A DNA stretch of 64,000 nt from Streptomyces hygroscopicus (GTDB taxonomy: Bacteria > Actinomycetota > Actinomycetes > Streptomycetales > Streptomycetaceae). This document shows, one piece after another, positions 9,046 to 17,397 of this stretch. Every line of letters begins with the position of its first letter. Positions within the stretch are counted from its first letter, which is position 1. A program made the translations under genes and the position numbers. The stretch is taken from contig NZ_LBMW01000028.1 of the NCBI RefSeq assembly GCF_026168105.1, forward strand, positions 1 to 64,000, given 5' to 3'. Under the pieces are notes generated by a model that saw only the letters and a program-made list of their open reading frames with translations, was not told where the DNA came from and did no database searches.

Positions 9046-9165
9046 TCATGCCCAAGCGCCACGGGCGCCCGCCCACCATCTGCTCGACCCGTGCCCTGGT
9101 CGTCCGTCCGGCACGCGAGAAATGCCTCACGGGGCTACCGGCGGATCCACGGCAACCTCGCGGCG
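9046..9165 (+). pseudogene. IS3/IS481-type integrase fragment with frameshift
   Basis: Two frames together give KRHGRPPT..TRALVVRPAREK and then ASRGYRRIHGNLAA, matching the conserved RGRPP...LVxRLAxEN-WGYRRIHGEL block before the DDE core of IS3/IS481 transposases. The frame change near 9118 and the missing flanks show it is dead. The rest of the interval 8805-9220 shows nothing I can identify. Confidence 0.5.
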
Positions 9166-9220
9166 CATCCACCTTACGGTGACGACGAGTCCAGCGGAAC
9201 GGACGATCGGCCGGAACGGC

Positions 9221-9724
9221 CTAGTACTGGCGCGGTTGATGAGCGGGGTCCGGGTACTGCGGACGCATCCTCGTCCGTGATCCGTTGCCCGTATTGATCA
9301 GCAGCGTGGTGATAACCATCCCGATGAGGGCGTTGAGCACGGTGGTGGCGATGATCTCGGTGCTGGTGCCGATGACCTTCAAGGGGATCACCACCGCGAC
9401 GACGGTCAGCAACCCCATGATCCAGCCGAAGAAGGTAGTGCCGCTCGGAGTGGTTCCGATTAGAAAGTGCAGCAAGCCGGTTGCTACCAGCGCGATGACA
9501 CCAGCCCCCACCGCGTAAGTGGTGGTGTTGGCGTCGCCCCACAGCCCATCGCCTATCGGGGCGAAGACCGCGAGGTGCAGCAGCCCTCGCGCGACCAGGA
9601 TGCCGACCTCAGCGACCAGTCCGACCACCACGGCTGTCGCGAGCCCACCCGCCCACAACCGTCCGACGTCGATCCGCAGCTCGAAATCCTCCGGGTAGCC
9701 GCTCGACACTAGGATCCTCCTCAT
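9221..9724 (-). CDS. DUF6069-like four-helix membrane protein
   Basis: After a short soluble N-terminus (MRRILVSSGYPEDFELRID) come four hydrophobic segments: LATAVVVGLVAEVGILVA, YAVGAGVIALVATGLLHFLI, GWIMGLLTVVAVVIPL and IIATTVLNALIGMVITTLL. This four-helix pattern and length match small actinobacterial DUF6069 membrane proteins of unknown role. The start is uncertain: the frame is open back to a GTG at 9925, but 9724 is the first ATG near the domain and neither has a clear ribosome-binding site. Confidence 0.6.
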   Translation of the reverse strand: MRRILVSSGYPEDFELRIDVGRLWAGGLATAVVVGLVAEVGILVARGLLHLAVFAPIGDGLWGDANTTTYAVGAGVIALVATGLLHFLIGTTPSGTTFFGWIMGLLTVVAVVIPLKVIGTSTEIIATTVLNALIGMVITTLLINTGNGSRTRMRPQYPDPAHQPRQY

Positions 9725-9963
9725 TGCGCGGTCGATGTCCGCATCGGTCGTCTGATCTACAAAACCCCCGGCACTCGGACTCGAGTGGCCAGCAACGCTA
9801 GCGACGCCTCCCGGACGTGGCACGTAGCTCTTGTGAGCCTTTCGCAAAGATTGCTCACAGGTGGCAGTGAGCCGCGGTACAGCAGCGCGGTACAGCAACC
9901 GCGGCGACCAACCGCGACCCGGCACGCCCGTTGGAGGCCCCGCAATGGCCTGTATGACCGCTG

Positions 9964-10239
9964 GTGACCGATCCCTCCATGGCTACGGATCAGAAGGTAC
10001 CCGTGTGTCCCACGGGTGCCCGCGTCCTCCACCGCCTCGCCCGCTGCTACGAACGCCGTACTACGGTCGTCAACGCCTTCTTTGACCTTGCCGACACGAT
10101 CATCACCGTTCGCAGCCTCATCCGCCGAGGCTGGCCCACCTACCGCCGGCACAAGCGACGAACCACCGCCGAGAAACACACACCTTCCGTGAGAGCTCTC
10201 GGCGCACGGATTCCCCTGGTCTTCACCGAGGCAGGGTGA
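9964..10239 (+). pseudogene. IS5-family transposase, C-terminal fragment
   Basis: A 91-codon frame contains HRLARCYERRTTVVNAFFDL and ADTIITVRSLIRRGWPTYRR, the typical last 50 residues of IS5-group transposases (CYERRxxVVxAFxxLAxAIIxxRRLIRRAW). The DDE core is absent. It is convergent with the infA paralogue and ends just before it. Confidence 0.6.
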
Positions 10240-10245
10240 TCGCGC

Positions 10246-10479
10246 TCACGTCCGGTAACGGTAGAGGATCCGACCCCGGGTGAGGTCGTAGGGGCTCAGC
10301 TCCACGAGCACCCGGTCGTACGGGAGGATCTTGATGTAGTTCTTCCGGATCTTCCCGCTGATGTGCGCGAGCACCTTGTGCCCGTTCTGCAGCTCCACCG
10401 TGAAGGTGGCGTTGCGCAGGCATTCGACGACGGTTCCCTCCATTTCGAGACCGCCCGATGTTTTCGGCAATTCACTCAT
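10246..10479 (-). CDS. infA: Translation initiation factor IF-1 paralogue
   Basis: A 77-residue S1/OB-fold protein of IF-1 type: MEGTVVECLRNATFTVEL, GHKVLAHISGKIRKNYIKIL, PYDRVLVELSPYDLTRGRI. IF-1 binds the 30S A site during initiation. The usual housekeeping infA sits with rpmJ and rpsM in the ribosomal operon, so this lone copy is a paralogue, as often seen in Streptomyces. The start gives an N-terminus of normal length. It lies 55 bases after the GNAT gene on the same strand. A weak hairpin (CGCG-tccc-CGCG then T5) lies between them, so expression may depend on the attenuated GNAT transcript, at least in part. Confidence 0.88.
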   Translation of the reverse strand: MSELPKTSGGLEMEGTVVECLRNATFTVELQNGHKVLAHISGKIRKNYIKILPYDRVLVELSPYDLTRGRILYRYRT

Positions 10480-10534
10480 TCCTGGAGTCGATGACTGTGA
10501 AAAACGCGGGGACGCGCTGAGGTGTGGCGGCGAC

Positions 10535-11332
10535 TCAAAGGCGAACCAGTTCCAGATTTCCGCCCGTGCACCTGGCGCCGACGCCCTCGAAGAGCGCTAC
10601 GGCCGCGGCATTGGATTCGTCCACTTCGGCCCATGCCGATTCGGCCCCGGAGCGGTGCAGCGAACCCAGCGCGTGGGCCAGCAACGCCCGCGCGATGCCC
10701 CGGCGCTGCGCATCGGCCAGGACCGCGATCAGCCCGATCCGCGGCCTTCGGGTGACCGGCGCCACCCGGACCAGCCCCACGTACCGGCCGGACAGTTCCG
10801 CGACCGCGTACTTCGACGGGTCCACGATCGTGACCCCAGCAGGGCGGGGCAACACCTCGGCCGGCATCGTCTGCCAGCCGACCGTGGCCTCGACCTCGTC
10901 GCGAATCGCCCGGTCCAGCACGCGCAGCAGGTCCTCCTGCGCCTCGCCGGCGGGCACGATCGTCACAGCCGACGGCGGTCGCACCGCGTGGAGTCCGGTG
11001 ACCCCCGGGTCGGTGGGCACGGCGTACTCCCGCTCACGGCGCCCTATCGTGAAGCCGACCCGCTCCCAACCGGCCCTGACCTCACGGTCGGTCTCCTCGA
11101 GCACCACGTGCAGCGGCGTCGGCAGGTCCGCCACCATCGCAGCGGCGAGCCGGTCGAAGACCGCGCCCTGCCACGCATCGATGCTGACGAACATCCGCCC
11201 GTCGGGCCTGCACACAGCGTCGCCACGCCCGATTTCCCGGTGGTCTTCGACGGCGAGCCACTGCGTCTCCGCGACCCGCGTGATTGTTACCGGGCGCTTC
11301 CCCGCGCCCGAAGAGAAATGCGATGTGTTCAT
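10535..11332 (-). CDS. GNAT-family N-acetyltransferase
   Basis: A 265-residue acetyltransferase. The C-terminal GNAT fold carries the acetyl-CoA motif A region (IGLIAVLADAQRRGIARALL, about residues 205-224), where RRGIA stands for the Q/RxxGxG/A loop, followed by a NAAAVALFEGVGA motif B. The N-terminal 150 residues are less conserved and could form a second degenerate GNAT domain. The ATG has GAAAGG about 8 bases upstream. A leader ORF, a terminator hairpin and a candidate promoter lie in the 185 bases upstream, an arrangement known from inducible antibiotic-resistance genes, so the substrate may be a translation-targeting drug or ribosome-linked molecule. An infA paralogue follows. Confidence 0.85.
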   Translation of the reverse strand: MNTSHFSSGAGKRPVTITRVAETQWLAVEDHREIGRGDAVCRPDGRMFVSIDAWQGAVFDRLAAAMVADLPTPLHVVLEETDREVRAGWERVGFTIGRREREYAVPTDPGVTGLHAVRPPSAVTIVPAGEAQEDLLRVLDRAIRDEVEATVGWQTMPAEVLPRPAGVTIVDPSKYAVAELSGRYVGLVRVAPVTRRPRIGLIAVLADAQRRGIARALLAHALGSLHRSGAESAWAEVDESNAAAVALFEGVGARCTGGNLELVRL

Positions 11333-11346
11333 AGTGACGGCCTTTC

Positions 11347-11372
11347 AAAAGTGCCTTGGCGGTCGAGGCACT
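11347..11372 (-). terminator. Attenuator-type terminator in the GNAT leader
   Basis: On the reverse strand AGTGCCT (11372-11366) pairs perfectly with AGGCACT (11356-11350) around a 9-base loop, and a T-run (11350-11347) follows. It lies between the leader ORF stop (11389) and the acetyltransferase ribosome-binding site (about 11346-11341), so it would stop transcription before the gene unless refolded. Confidence 0.65.
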
Positions 11373-11388
11373 CCCGAGGACACCTATG

Positions 11389-11442
11389 TCACTCGCGCAC
11401 CGTGGAGAAAAGAGGGAGCACCCACTTGAGAACTGCGTTCAC
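11389..11442 (-). CDS. 17-residue leader peptide upstream of GNAT gene
   Basis: A GTG start at 11442 opens 17 codons (MNAVLKWVLPLFSTVRE) ending in TGA at 11391-11389. The Shine-Dalgarno AGGAGGTGA (11456-11448) is one of the best in the window and ideally spaced (8 bases). The stop is 17 bases before the terminator stem begins. A strong start site on a tiny ORF followed by a terminator and then a resistance-like gene is the hallmark of ribosome-mediated attenuation, in which stalled ribosomes prevent the terminator from forming. Peptide sequence is not recognised. Confidence 0.6.
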   Translation of the reverse strand: MNAVLKWVLPLFSTVRE

Positions 11443-11479
11443 GGGTCTCACCTCCTAGCGGCCTGTCACGGTGTTCCGC

Positions 11480-11517
11480 ACGCTACCAAGCGGGCGGCAC
11501 CCCGCCCAACCCATTTT
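11480..11517 (-). promoter_or_regulatory. Candidate promoter with AT-rich upstream element (WblC/WhiB7-like)
   Basis: On the reverse strand TTGGGC (11509-11504), 18 bases, then TAGCGT (11485-11480) form a plausible promoter about 40 bases before the leader ORF start. An AAAAT tract lies 3 bases upstream of the -35, the position where WhiB7/WblC-dependent promoters carry an AT-rich element. The hexamers are not perfect. Confidence 0.35.
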
Positions 11518-11520
11518 CCG

Positions 11521-12096
11521 CGGGCGCTCCCCGGCCCCGCAAGGCAACGCGGCTCCGGGACGGCTGGGCGGTGCCGGCGGGCGCTCTCGGAGACCAAGGC
11601 GTGCATGGAGACTCAACGCAGGACTCCCAGAACTTGCCCCCTGGCGTGGTCAAGCAGTTGGCAAGTTGAACATTGTGGCCGGTGAGCGAGTTGATCTCTG
11701 TTTGGCGACGGCAGCTGTGGATGTCGTTGCAGCGTGGACGCGTCGGCTTCGATTGGCGGGACCCGGTCGGCGTATGCGGGTCGGCGGCGTCTCCGGTCCC
11801 CGGTCCAGCGCTCCGGATTTCCAGCGCATGGTCGCCGGCCCGGAGCCGTTGCCCAGGAGTGCGCAGCGGACCGCGCAAGTCGCGCCCCGGCCGCCCCGCC
11901 GAACAGCGGAAAGTCCAGGAACCGAGTCGGGGCGTGCGGCTCGCCTGAGCGTCGGCCCTCCTGTCGTCTGATAGGGGATCTTGGGGATTGCGGGGTCAGC
12001 CGCTGACCGCCCGCCAGGATCGAAGCCGGGGAATCTGCTGTGACGCGGGCGCCCGCGGGTTGGCCCCGCAACCCGAGCGGCGGGGCCGGGCGCCGG
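11521..12096 (+). other. Intergenic stretch with no recognisable gene
   Basis: Open frames here have random-looking composition and no homology I recognise. I see no RNA gene or clear repeat. The right part is the 3' flank of the secreted-protein gene ending at 12097. Confidence 0.5.
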
Positions 12097-12534
12097 TCAG
12101 TTGTAGTACAACCAGACCTTGAAGTACTCCTTCTGCCCCCAGGAGAAGCCGGTGGGGTGGACGGTCACCCGGGCGTACACCGAGGAGTTCACGTTGATCC
12201 AAGGGCTGCAGTGATCAGAACCGAAACCGTCAACGCCGGTGTAGTTCTGACTCGCCCACACCCGGGACGCGTTCGAGGCCTGTCGGATGGAGAAGAACCA
12301 CTCGGGGTCGGCGATGTTGCCGCTCGACGCGAATTCGGGGATACACACCTGCACGTCCTTGTGCGGAGTCACTTTGGGCGTCGACGCCCAATTGTCGTCG
12401 CGCACTCCACTTTCGATCGTGTAGCTGTACGGACCGCGCGCAGCCGCTTCGGCGCCCGTCGGCATCAGAATCACGAGTGCGGCGGCCGCTGTCGAGACCA
12501 GGGCCGTGAGACGAGTTTTCGTACCGAGCGACAT
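12097..12534 (-). CDS. Small secreted protein with CSPW motif, hypothetical
   Basis: A 145-residue exported protein. The signal peptide (TKTRLTALVSTAAAALVILM, cleaved near AEAAA) is followed by an N-terminal module YSYTIESGVRDDNWASTP and a C-terminal module with two cysteines (VQVCIPEF, HCSPWINVNSS) ending in KVWLYYN. The N-terminal module is shared with the protein ending at 13558, and the C-terminal module with the protein at 17951-18364. A GTG three codons upstream (12543) has CGGAG in better register and may be the true start. Function unknown; it resembles no enzyme. Confidence 0.72.
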   Translation of the reverse strand: MSLGTKTRLTALVSTAAAALVILMPTGAEAAARGPYSYTIESGVRDDNWASTPKVTPHKDVQVCIPEFASSGNIADPEWFFSIRQASNASRVWASQNYTGVDGFGSDHCSPWINVNSSVYARVTVHPTGFSWGQKEYFKVWLYYN

Positions 12535-12674
12535 GGGAGACACTGCCATCTCCGATGGTGTGGTGGGGTGATGGCGACCGTCGGCGCGTGTGGCCGTGCG
12601 GTCGTGATGTCGCTGCACTGGCTTCGTCGAGGGGGGCGGCGACTGCGGCCCGAATCCGGGTCCCGTTGAGGCCG

Positions 12675-13322
12675 TCAGGCGATGACGAAACGGCCGTAGA
12701 ACGACGTTCCCCAGGCCATCTTGTTGAAGTCGTTCTTGGCCAGGCTGTGGATCGCTCCGGCCGCGGGGTCCCAGATCGAATAGGCGGCCTTGCCGTTGTA
12801 GTTGGTGTTGTAGCCGACGATCACCAGGTAGTGGGCCTCGCCGAAGCTGCCGCCACCCCACGGGATCTTGCGGGACTGCACAAGAATGATCAGCGCCCGG
12901 CCTTGCTTGATATCCCTGACCGCCAGGTCCCACAACTTCTGGTTGCCCATGTCGGTGGTCGGCGTATTGCCGTACACCTGGTAGGGGCCGTTCTTCCAGT
13001 GCAGGTGCGATTTGATGTGCTTGTTCAGGGTGTTGGCCAGGTCACCGGGAAAGGTGAACCCGAAGGAGTCCGTCCCCATTTCCGAGGCGAGCCTGGACTG
13101 GGGGACCCCGGAGATCCGCCAGTTCGTCAGGACGGTCGCGCCGGCAGCCGGCCCGCACCAGTTGTCACGCTGTTGAACCTGCCCGCTGTAGTACACCGTG
13201 TGCCAGCTGTTGCTCGCCGCGACCGCGTTGGCCGGGGCGCTGCCGAGCGCGATGGTCGCCGTGAGCAGCACGGTTACCACGCCGATCCAGCGGGACGCTC
13301 TGCTTCTGAGCCTGTTCTTCAT
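12675..13322 (-). CDS. Secreted C39-like (papain-fold) peptidase
   Basis: A 215-residue exported protein: signal peptide to about residue 34 (ANAVAA), then a Peptidase_C39_2-type domain. The catalytic Cys56 lies in NWCGPAAGATVL, the His164 in EAHYLVIVGYN and the Asp185 in YSIWDPAAG, in the usual Cys-His-Asp order. The ATG at 13322 is preferred because AGGAG lies 6 bases upstream. There is no ABC-transporter domain, so unlike bacteriocin exporters it should act outside the cell. It sits between two small secreted-protein genes in the same direction, which makes them possible substrates or partners (inference only). Confidence 0.82.
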   Translation of the reverse strand: MKNRLRSRASRWIGVVTVLLTATIALGSAPANAVAASNSWHTVYYSGQVQQRDNWCGPAAGATVLTNWRISGVPQSRLASEMGTDSFGFTFPGDLANTLNKHIKSHLHWKNGPYQVYGNTPTTDMGNQKLWDLAVRDIKQGRALIILVQSRKIPWGGGSFGEAHYLVIVGYNTNYNGKAAYSIWDPAAGAIHSLAKNDFNKMAWGTSFYGRFVIA

Positions 13323-13557
13323 GGTTCTCCTGATTCGATGTCGATACGGACGTGGTCGGAGCGGTGTCGGGCATTGCGATCGACGCCGGCAATCGGAATC
13401 CGTCCTGATACGGAGATGCCGTCGATGGAGTTCGGCAGCCACGTGAAACAGGGCTGCAGCACGGTGCGTGCGACCGTGGCGAGCCGCGCGGCTCCCGGTC
13501 GTCCTGGTCCGGGGAGCGGTGACGCGTGGCCCGCGAAGGGGCCTTCCAGGTCACCCG

Positions 13558-14175
13558 TCAGCAGGGGTACCAGCCGCTCCAGGAACTGGTGTACGTGCTG
13601 CACCAGTAGTCGGATTCGTCGGCCGAGGGGCCGACGTAGACCTGGACCCTGGGGTGGCCGTTCGCGTCGTAAAAGGCCCAGTTCATGTCCGCTGCCCGAC
13701 CGCCCATGCTGCGCCAACCGTTGAACCACGAGGCGATGTGCCAGATGGCGAAGTCGGTGCCGATGCCGAAGACCTCCCAGTGGCCGTTCCAGTTCACCTC
13801 CAGGAGGCTCGTGTTGCACCTGAACCAGCCTTTGTGGCCGTAGACGGTCTTCGGGGTCACTGAGCAGTTGTCAGGGAGCGGGATCCGCACGATGGTGCTG
13901 GGCTCGTTCGCCGGCATGGTTGCTCCGGCGGCGCCGGCCATGCCGGCCGGGGACAGCGCCGACCTGTTCGGAGTCGCCTGACGACGCGCGGTAGGAACCG
14001 CGTGAGACGTGATACTCGGGGTCGATGCCCACTGGCCATGGGCTATGCCACTGTTGACGGTGTGGCTGTACTGACCAACCGTACCGGCGTCGGCAGCCAT
14101 CGGAGTGAGCAGCACAAGCGCCGCAGCACCTGCCGAGACCAGCGCCGTGAGGCGAGCCTTCGTACGCAGTGACAC
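13558..14175 (-). CDS. Secreted cysteine-containing protein, hypothetical
   Basis: A 205-residue exported protein starting at GTG with GGTGG upstream. The signal peptide (RTKARLTALVSAGAAALVLL) and the next 25 residues (GQYSHTVNSGIAHGQWASTP) closely match the protein at 12097-12534, but the rest differs. After an Ala/Pro-rich linker come DNCSVTP, GWFRCNTSLLEV, DYWCST and a terminal WYPC, i.e. four cysteines, plus many Trp residues. No enzymatic motif is seen. It is the first of three co-directional exported-protein genes, the next being the C39-like peptidase. Confidence 0.7.
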   Translation of the reverse strand: MSLRTKARLTALVSAGAAALVLLTPMAADAGTVGQYSHTVNSGIAHGQWASTPSITSHAVPTARRQATPNRSALSPAGMAGAAGATMPANEPSTIVRIPLPDNCSVTPKTVYGHKGWFRCNTSLLEVNWNGHWEVFGIGTDFAIWHIASWFNGWRSMGGRAADMNWAFYDANGHPRVQVYVGPSADESDYWCSTYTSSWSGWYPC

Positions 14176-14593
14176 GATCAACACCACCTTTCCGTTATGT
14201 GAGCGCCTGCCAGCCGATCTACCGGGACGCCTCCACGGATGGAGATCGACACCGGCGATGGAGGGCAGCGAAGCCGCCCTGGGACGCTGACCGGCGAAGA
14301 CGTCGACGCCTGGAGACACGGACGATTCCAGACGGCCCACGCGAAACTGCAGGTCAACGCATGCCTTGTATCTCTAGGCAAGGGGACTTCTGCGGAACCC
14401 CGACTGCCGGGGCACTACTCGACAGTGCCAGCCGGCAGACGGCGGGTCGTCAACCCAGTGAGGTAGACGGGGTGTAAACCTCGGCGGTATCGGCGTCGCC
14501 CGGGGGCGAGTTCGGAATCGTGATCTCGTGCCGGGGACCGCTTCCGGCCCAGTCCGGCGACGGCTTGTCGGCGTGCGATCCTTTCGTCGGGCC

Positions 14594-15139
14594 TCAGGTT
14601 GAGTCGGCCTGGGTGAACAGGCCGGGTTTGGGCTCGGTGAGCAGACCGCGGCTGACCAGGCGTCTCAGCTTGGCGCGGATGCCTTCGACGTGTCGCGGCC
14701 CGGTTCCGATACCGAGGATCTGGCACAGCTGCTTCGGGCGAAGTCCGTCCGTAGCGTGCTCGATGACGGCGAGGATGTCGTGGTCGCCCGGCGGGAGGGT
14801 GTCGACCGTCGGCGGTCCCTCCTCGGCCGCCGGCTCCTGCACCGTCACGGAGGTGATCTGGAGGCGCTCCAGGGCCCGTTCGGCCTGGTTGAGCTGTTCG
14901 GTGATCCGGGCGACCTGGTCACGCAGCTGGTCGATGGTCTGCTGGACGAGCTGCTGACGGGCGGCGAGTTTCACATGCTCAGGGCGGGTTTCCTGACGCA
15001 CCGAGAGCAGCGCGACTCCCGCCTCCGCAGCGACCTCACCGTGCACCGCGGCATGCGCCGGGCTGTCGAGCTTGACCGCGACCGCGGCTGCCCCGGCCGC
15101 GCCCGCGGCGTGCGCACCGGGGAGGACCGGTGGATGCAC
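14594..15139 (-). CDS. Coiled-coil protein with C-terminal winged-helix-like domain
   Basis: The well-supported part starts around residue 56: KLAARQQLVQQTIDQLRDQV then ITEQLNQAERALERL, a charged coiled coil. After an acidic linker comes a winged-helix-like domain (DHDILAVIEHATDGLRPKQL, GIRAKLRRLVSRGLLTEPKPGLF). It is likely a DNA-binding or regulatory protein; such short coil-wHTH proteins are common in Streptomyces without a known role. The start is unsure: GTG codons at 15001 and 14974 may be the real start, since the first 45 residues are Ala/Val-rich and poorly coding. The interval 14176-14593 upstream shows nothing else I can identify. Confidence 0.55.
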   Translation of the reverse strand: MHPPVLPGAHAAGAAGAAAVAVKLDSPAHAAVHGEVAAEAGVALLSVRQETRPEHVKLAARQQLVQQTIDQLRDQVARITEQLNQAERALERLQITSVTVQEPAAEEGPPTVDTLPPGDHDILAVIEHATDGLRPKQLCQILGIGTGPRHVEGIRAKLRRLVSRGLLTEPKPGLFTQADST

Positions 15140-15204
15140 GGACCGACCACGCAGGAAACGACCTTGACGAACTACCGGTGACGAACCACCGCTAGTGTGC
15201 CTCC

Positions 15205-16407
15205 ATGGTCCGGCCGCCCCACCTTCGACTGCCGATAGGAACGCTGCCGCCCCTGGCAGTGGATGCGATGATCACGCTCGCCATGACGACCGTGAGCGTT
15301 CTGCTCGGACTCGAGCGACCGCCGGCCCACTGGCCTCCCTTCGGCATCCTCGGGATCACCCTGACCTGCATCGCCAACCTGAGCACCATCGCGCGCCGAC
15401 GGGCACCGCTGACGGTCATGCTGGTCTGCTGCGTCCTCTGGATCTGCTACATCGCCCTCGGCTACTGGCCCATGGTCAACTCCCTGGCTCCCATGCTCGC
15501 CATCTACACCGTCGCCGCACAACGGCCGCCCCGACTGGCCGCGTTGGCCGCGGCGGTGATGGGCAGTACCTGGATCTACGCGGGACTGCGCACACAGGGT
15601 TCCGACATGGCCTCGGTCATTGCCCAGGCCCTGGCGTGGCCCACGGTTCTCTGGAAGTTCGGCGACTCGGCCCGCAAGCTGACGATCAACAACAGGCGCC
15701 TTGCCGAGACAGCGGAGCAGTTGAGGCTGGAACAAGAGGACCGCGCCCGGCGAGCCGTGGCTGACGAGCGCACCAGAATCGCCCGCGAACTTCACGATGT
15801 CGTAGCGCACCACCTGTCCGTGATCGCGGTGCAGGCCGGGCTGGCCCGCTACGTCCTGGAGAGCAACGTCGACACAGCGGCCCGTGCACTGGACACGGTG
15901 CTGGACACGGGCAGCGAGGCACTGGACGAACTGCGCCGCGTACTTGCCCTGCTTCGCACCACCTCCGAGGAACCCGATGAGGGCGAGCCGTACACGCCTG
16001 CGTCAGGGCTCAACCAACTCACTGCGCTCGCCGAGCGGGTCACCGCCGCCGGCGTCCCGGTGCGCGTTGAGACGATCGGCAATCCTTGCCCGCTGCCGCC
16101 CGGTGTGGACCTGTGTGCTTTCCGCATCGTCCAGGAGAGCCTGACCAACACCATGAAACACGCCCCCGGATCGCGAGCCACGGTCGCCGTGTGCTACGGC
16201 GGCGACCACCTGACGGTCCGGGTCACCGACGATGGTGCCGGCACCACGCCCGCCCCCGGCCCTGGCACCGGTAACGGCCTGCTCGGGATGCGGGAACGCG
16301 CCCAGCTCTACGGCGGGCTGTTACGGGCAGGGGCCAGACCTGAAGGCGGTTTCGAAGTCCTCCTGAGACTGCCCGCAGGTGACGCGACGGTCGGCCATCC
16401 TGGATGA
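15205..16407 (+). CDS. NarL-type sensor histidine kinase
   Basis: A 400-residue membrane kinase. About five N-terminal hydrophobic segments (residues 15-150) form the sensor, followed by a short coiled coil and a HisKA_3 dimerisation domain with phospho-acceptor His197 in RELHDVVAHHLSVIAVQ. The HATPase_c domain contains FRIVQESLTNTMKHA (N box), VTDDGAGT (G1) and GNGLLGMRERAQ (G2). This is the DesK/NarX-type architecture. Its response regulator is encoded 52 bases downstream in the same direction. The signal is unknown. Confidence 0.9.
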   Translation: MVRPPHLRLPIGTLPPLAVDAMITLAMTTVSVLLGLERPPAHWPPFGILGITLTCIANLSTIARRRAPLTVMLVCCVLWICYIALGYWPMVNSLAPMLAIYTVAAQRPPRLAALAAAVMGSTWIYAGLRTQGSDMASVIAQALAWPTVLWKFGDSARKLTINNRRLAETAEQLRLEQEDRARRAVADERTRIARELHDVVAHHLSVIAVQAGLARYVLESNVDTAARALDTVLDTGSEALDELRRVLALLRTTSEEPDEGEPYTPASGLNQLTALAERVTAAGVPVRVETIGNPCPLPPGVDLCAFRIVQESLTNTMKHAPGSRATVAVCYGGDHLTVRVTDDGAGTTPAPGPGTGNGLLGMRERAQLYGGLLRAGARPEGGFEVLLRLPAGDATVGHPG

Positions 16408-16459
16408 TGATCCTGTCAGCTGATGGTTGGGCGGCCAGCCAAGGGGGCGGGGGAGCACC

Positions 16460-17125
16460 GTGACGAGGGTTTTGGTCGTCGATGATCAGGTCTTGATCCG
16501 TGCAGGGCTTGCTGCGCTGATCGACGCGGCCCCCGGCCTCGAAGTGGTGGGCGAGGCCGCCGACGGACTCGAGGCCCTCGCCGGTGTGGAACAGCACCGT
16601 CCGGACGTCGTGGTGATGGACATCCGTATGCCTGGCCTGGACGGCGTGGCCGCCACCCGCCGCATGCTCGCACCCGACTTCGCGCACCACCCCAAGGTGC
16701 TCGTCCTCACCACCTTCGACCTCGACGAGTACGTCTACTCGGCACTCAGCGCAGGCGCAAGTGGCTTCCTCCTCAAGGAGACGCCGCCTCAGCGGCTGCT
16801 CGCGGCCATCGAGACGGTGGCCCAGGGCGACACCCTGCTCACGCCGAGCGTCACCCGCCGCCTGGTGGAGGCGTTCGCCCCGCGTCTGGCAGCGCCGGAA
16901 GGGCCGTTCACGGACCTGGAGAGCCTCACGGGGCGGGAGAACGAGGTGTTACGGCTCGTGGCCCGAGGGATGAGCAACGCCGAGATCGCCTGTCATCTCC
17001 ACGTCTCCGAGGCGACGGTGAAGACGCACCTCAACCGCACGATGGGCAAGTTAGGGCTGGCGAGCCGGGCACAAGCGGTGGTGGTGGCATATGAGACGGG
17101 CCTGGTGACCCCCGGGGTTGGCTGA
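16460..17125 (+). CDS. NarL/FixJ-type response regulator
   Basis: A 221-residue regulator with a receiver domain (VLVVDDQVLIRAG; phospho-acceptor Asp54 in VVVMDIRMPG; conserved Thr in LVLTTFDLDEY; Lys in FLLKETPP) and a C-terminal LuxR-type HTH (LTGRENEVLRLVARGMSNAE, ATVKTHLNRTMGKLGL). The GTG start is placed by GGGGGAG just upstream, giving a standard N-terminus VTRVLVVDDQ. It pairs with the histidine kinase encoded immediately upstream. Targets are not evident from the neighbourhood. Confidence 0.92.
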   Translation: MTRVLVVDDQVLIRAGLAALIDAAPGLEVVGEAADGLEALAGVEQHRPDVVVMDIRMPGLDGVAATRRMLAPDFAHHPKVLVLTTFDLDEYVYSALSAGASGFLLKETPPQRLLAAIETVAQGDTLLTPSVTRRLVEAFAPRLAAPEGPFTDLESLTGRENEVLRLVARGMSNAEIACHLHVSEATVKTHLNRTMGKLGLASRAQAVVVAYETGLVTPGVG

Positions 17126-17152
17126 GCGGGACCGCCGCCGCCACGTGTTCAT

Positions 17153-17266
17153 TGAGGCAGCAGGGACAATCACAGTGAAGACGCGACCGAGGGTGTCCGT
17201 GACGAGGTGGCGCCTACGGCCGTTGCTCTTCTTCCCTGCGTTGATGCCCTGACTCATCTCCGCCAG
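17153..17266 (-). pseudogene. IS5-type transposase, internal fragment
   Basis: The reverse strand reads SQGINAGKKSNGRRRHLVTD then TLGRVFTVIVPAAS, matching the central IS5 block in which GRKRHLVVDTLG carries the first catalytic Asp region. No complete frame surrounds it. It lies just after the two-component operon. Confidence 0.6.
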
Positions 17267-17397
17267 ATGGGCCGAGGGCTTGACCCGCGGGGCGGGCGTC
17301 CACAACGGCCGCCGACGGGGCCGTGGTGCGGCCGTGCACGCGGCGGGTCTTGCCCCGTAGCAGACACGGGGACCTCCCCAGCACCGCGATGGGGCAC

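Noticed and set aside
11483..11878. 131-codon reverse ORF upstream of the GNAT leader
   Set aside because: Overlaps the likely promoter region, has no homology I recognise and no ribosome-binding site.
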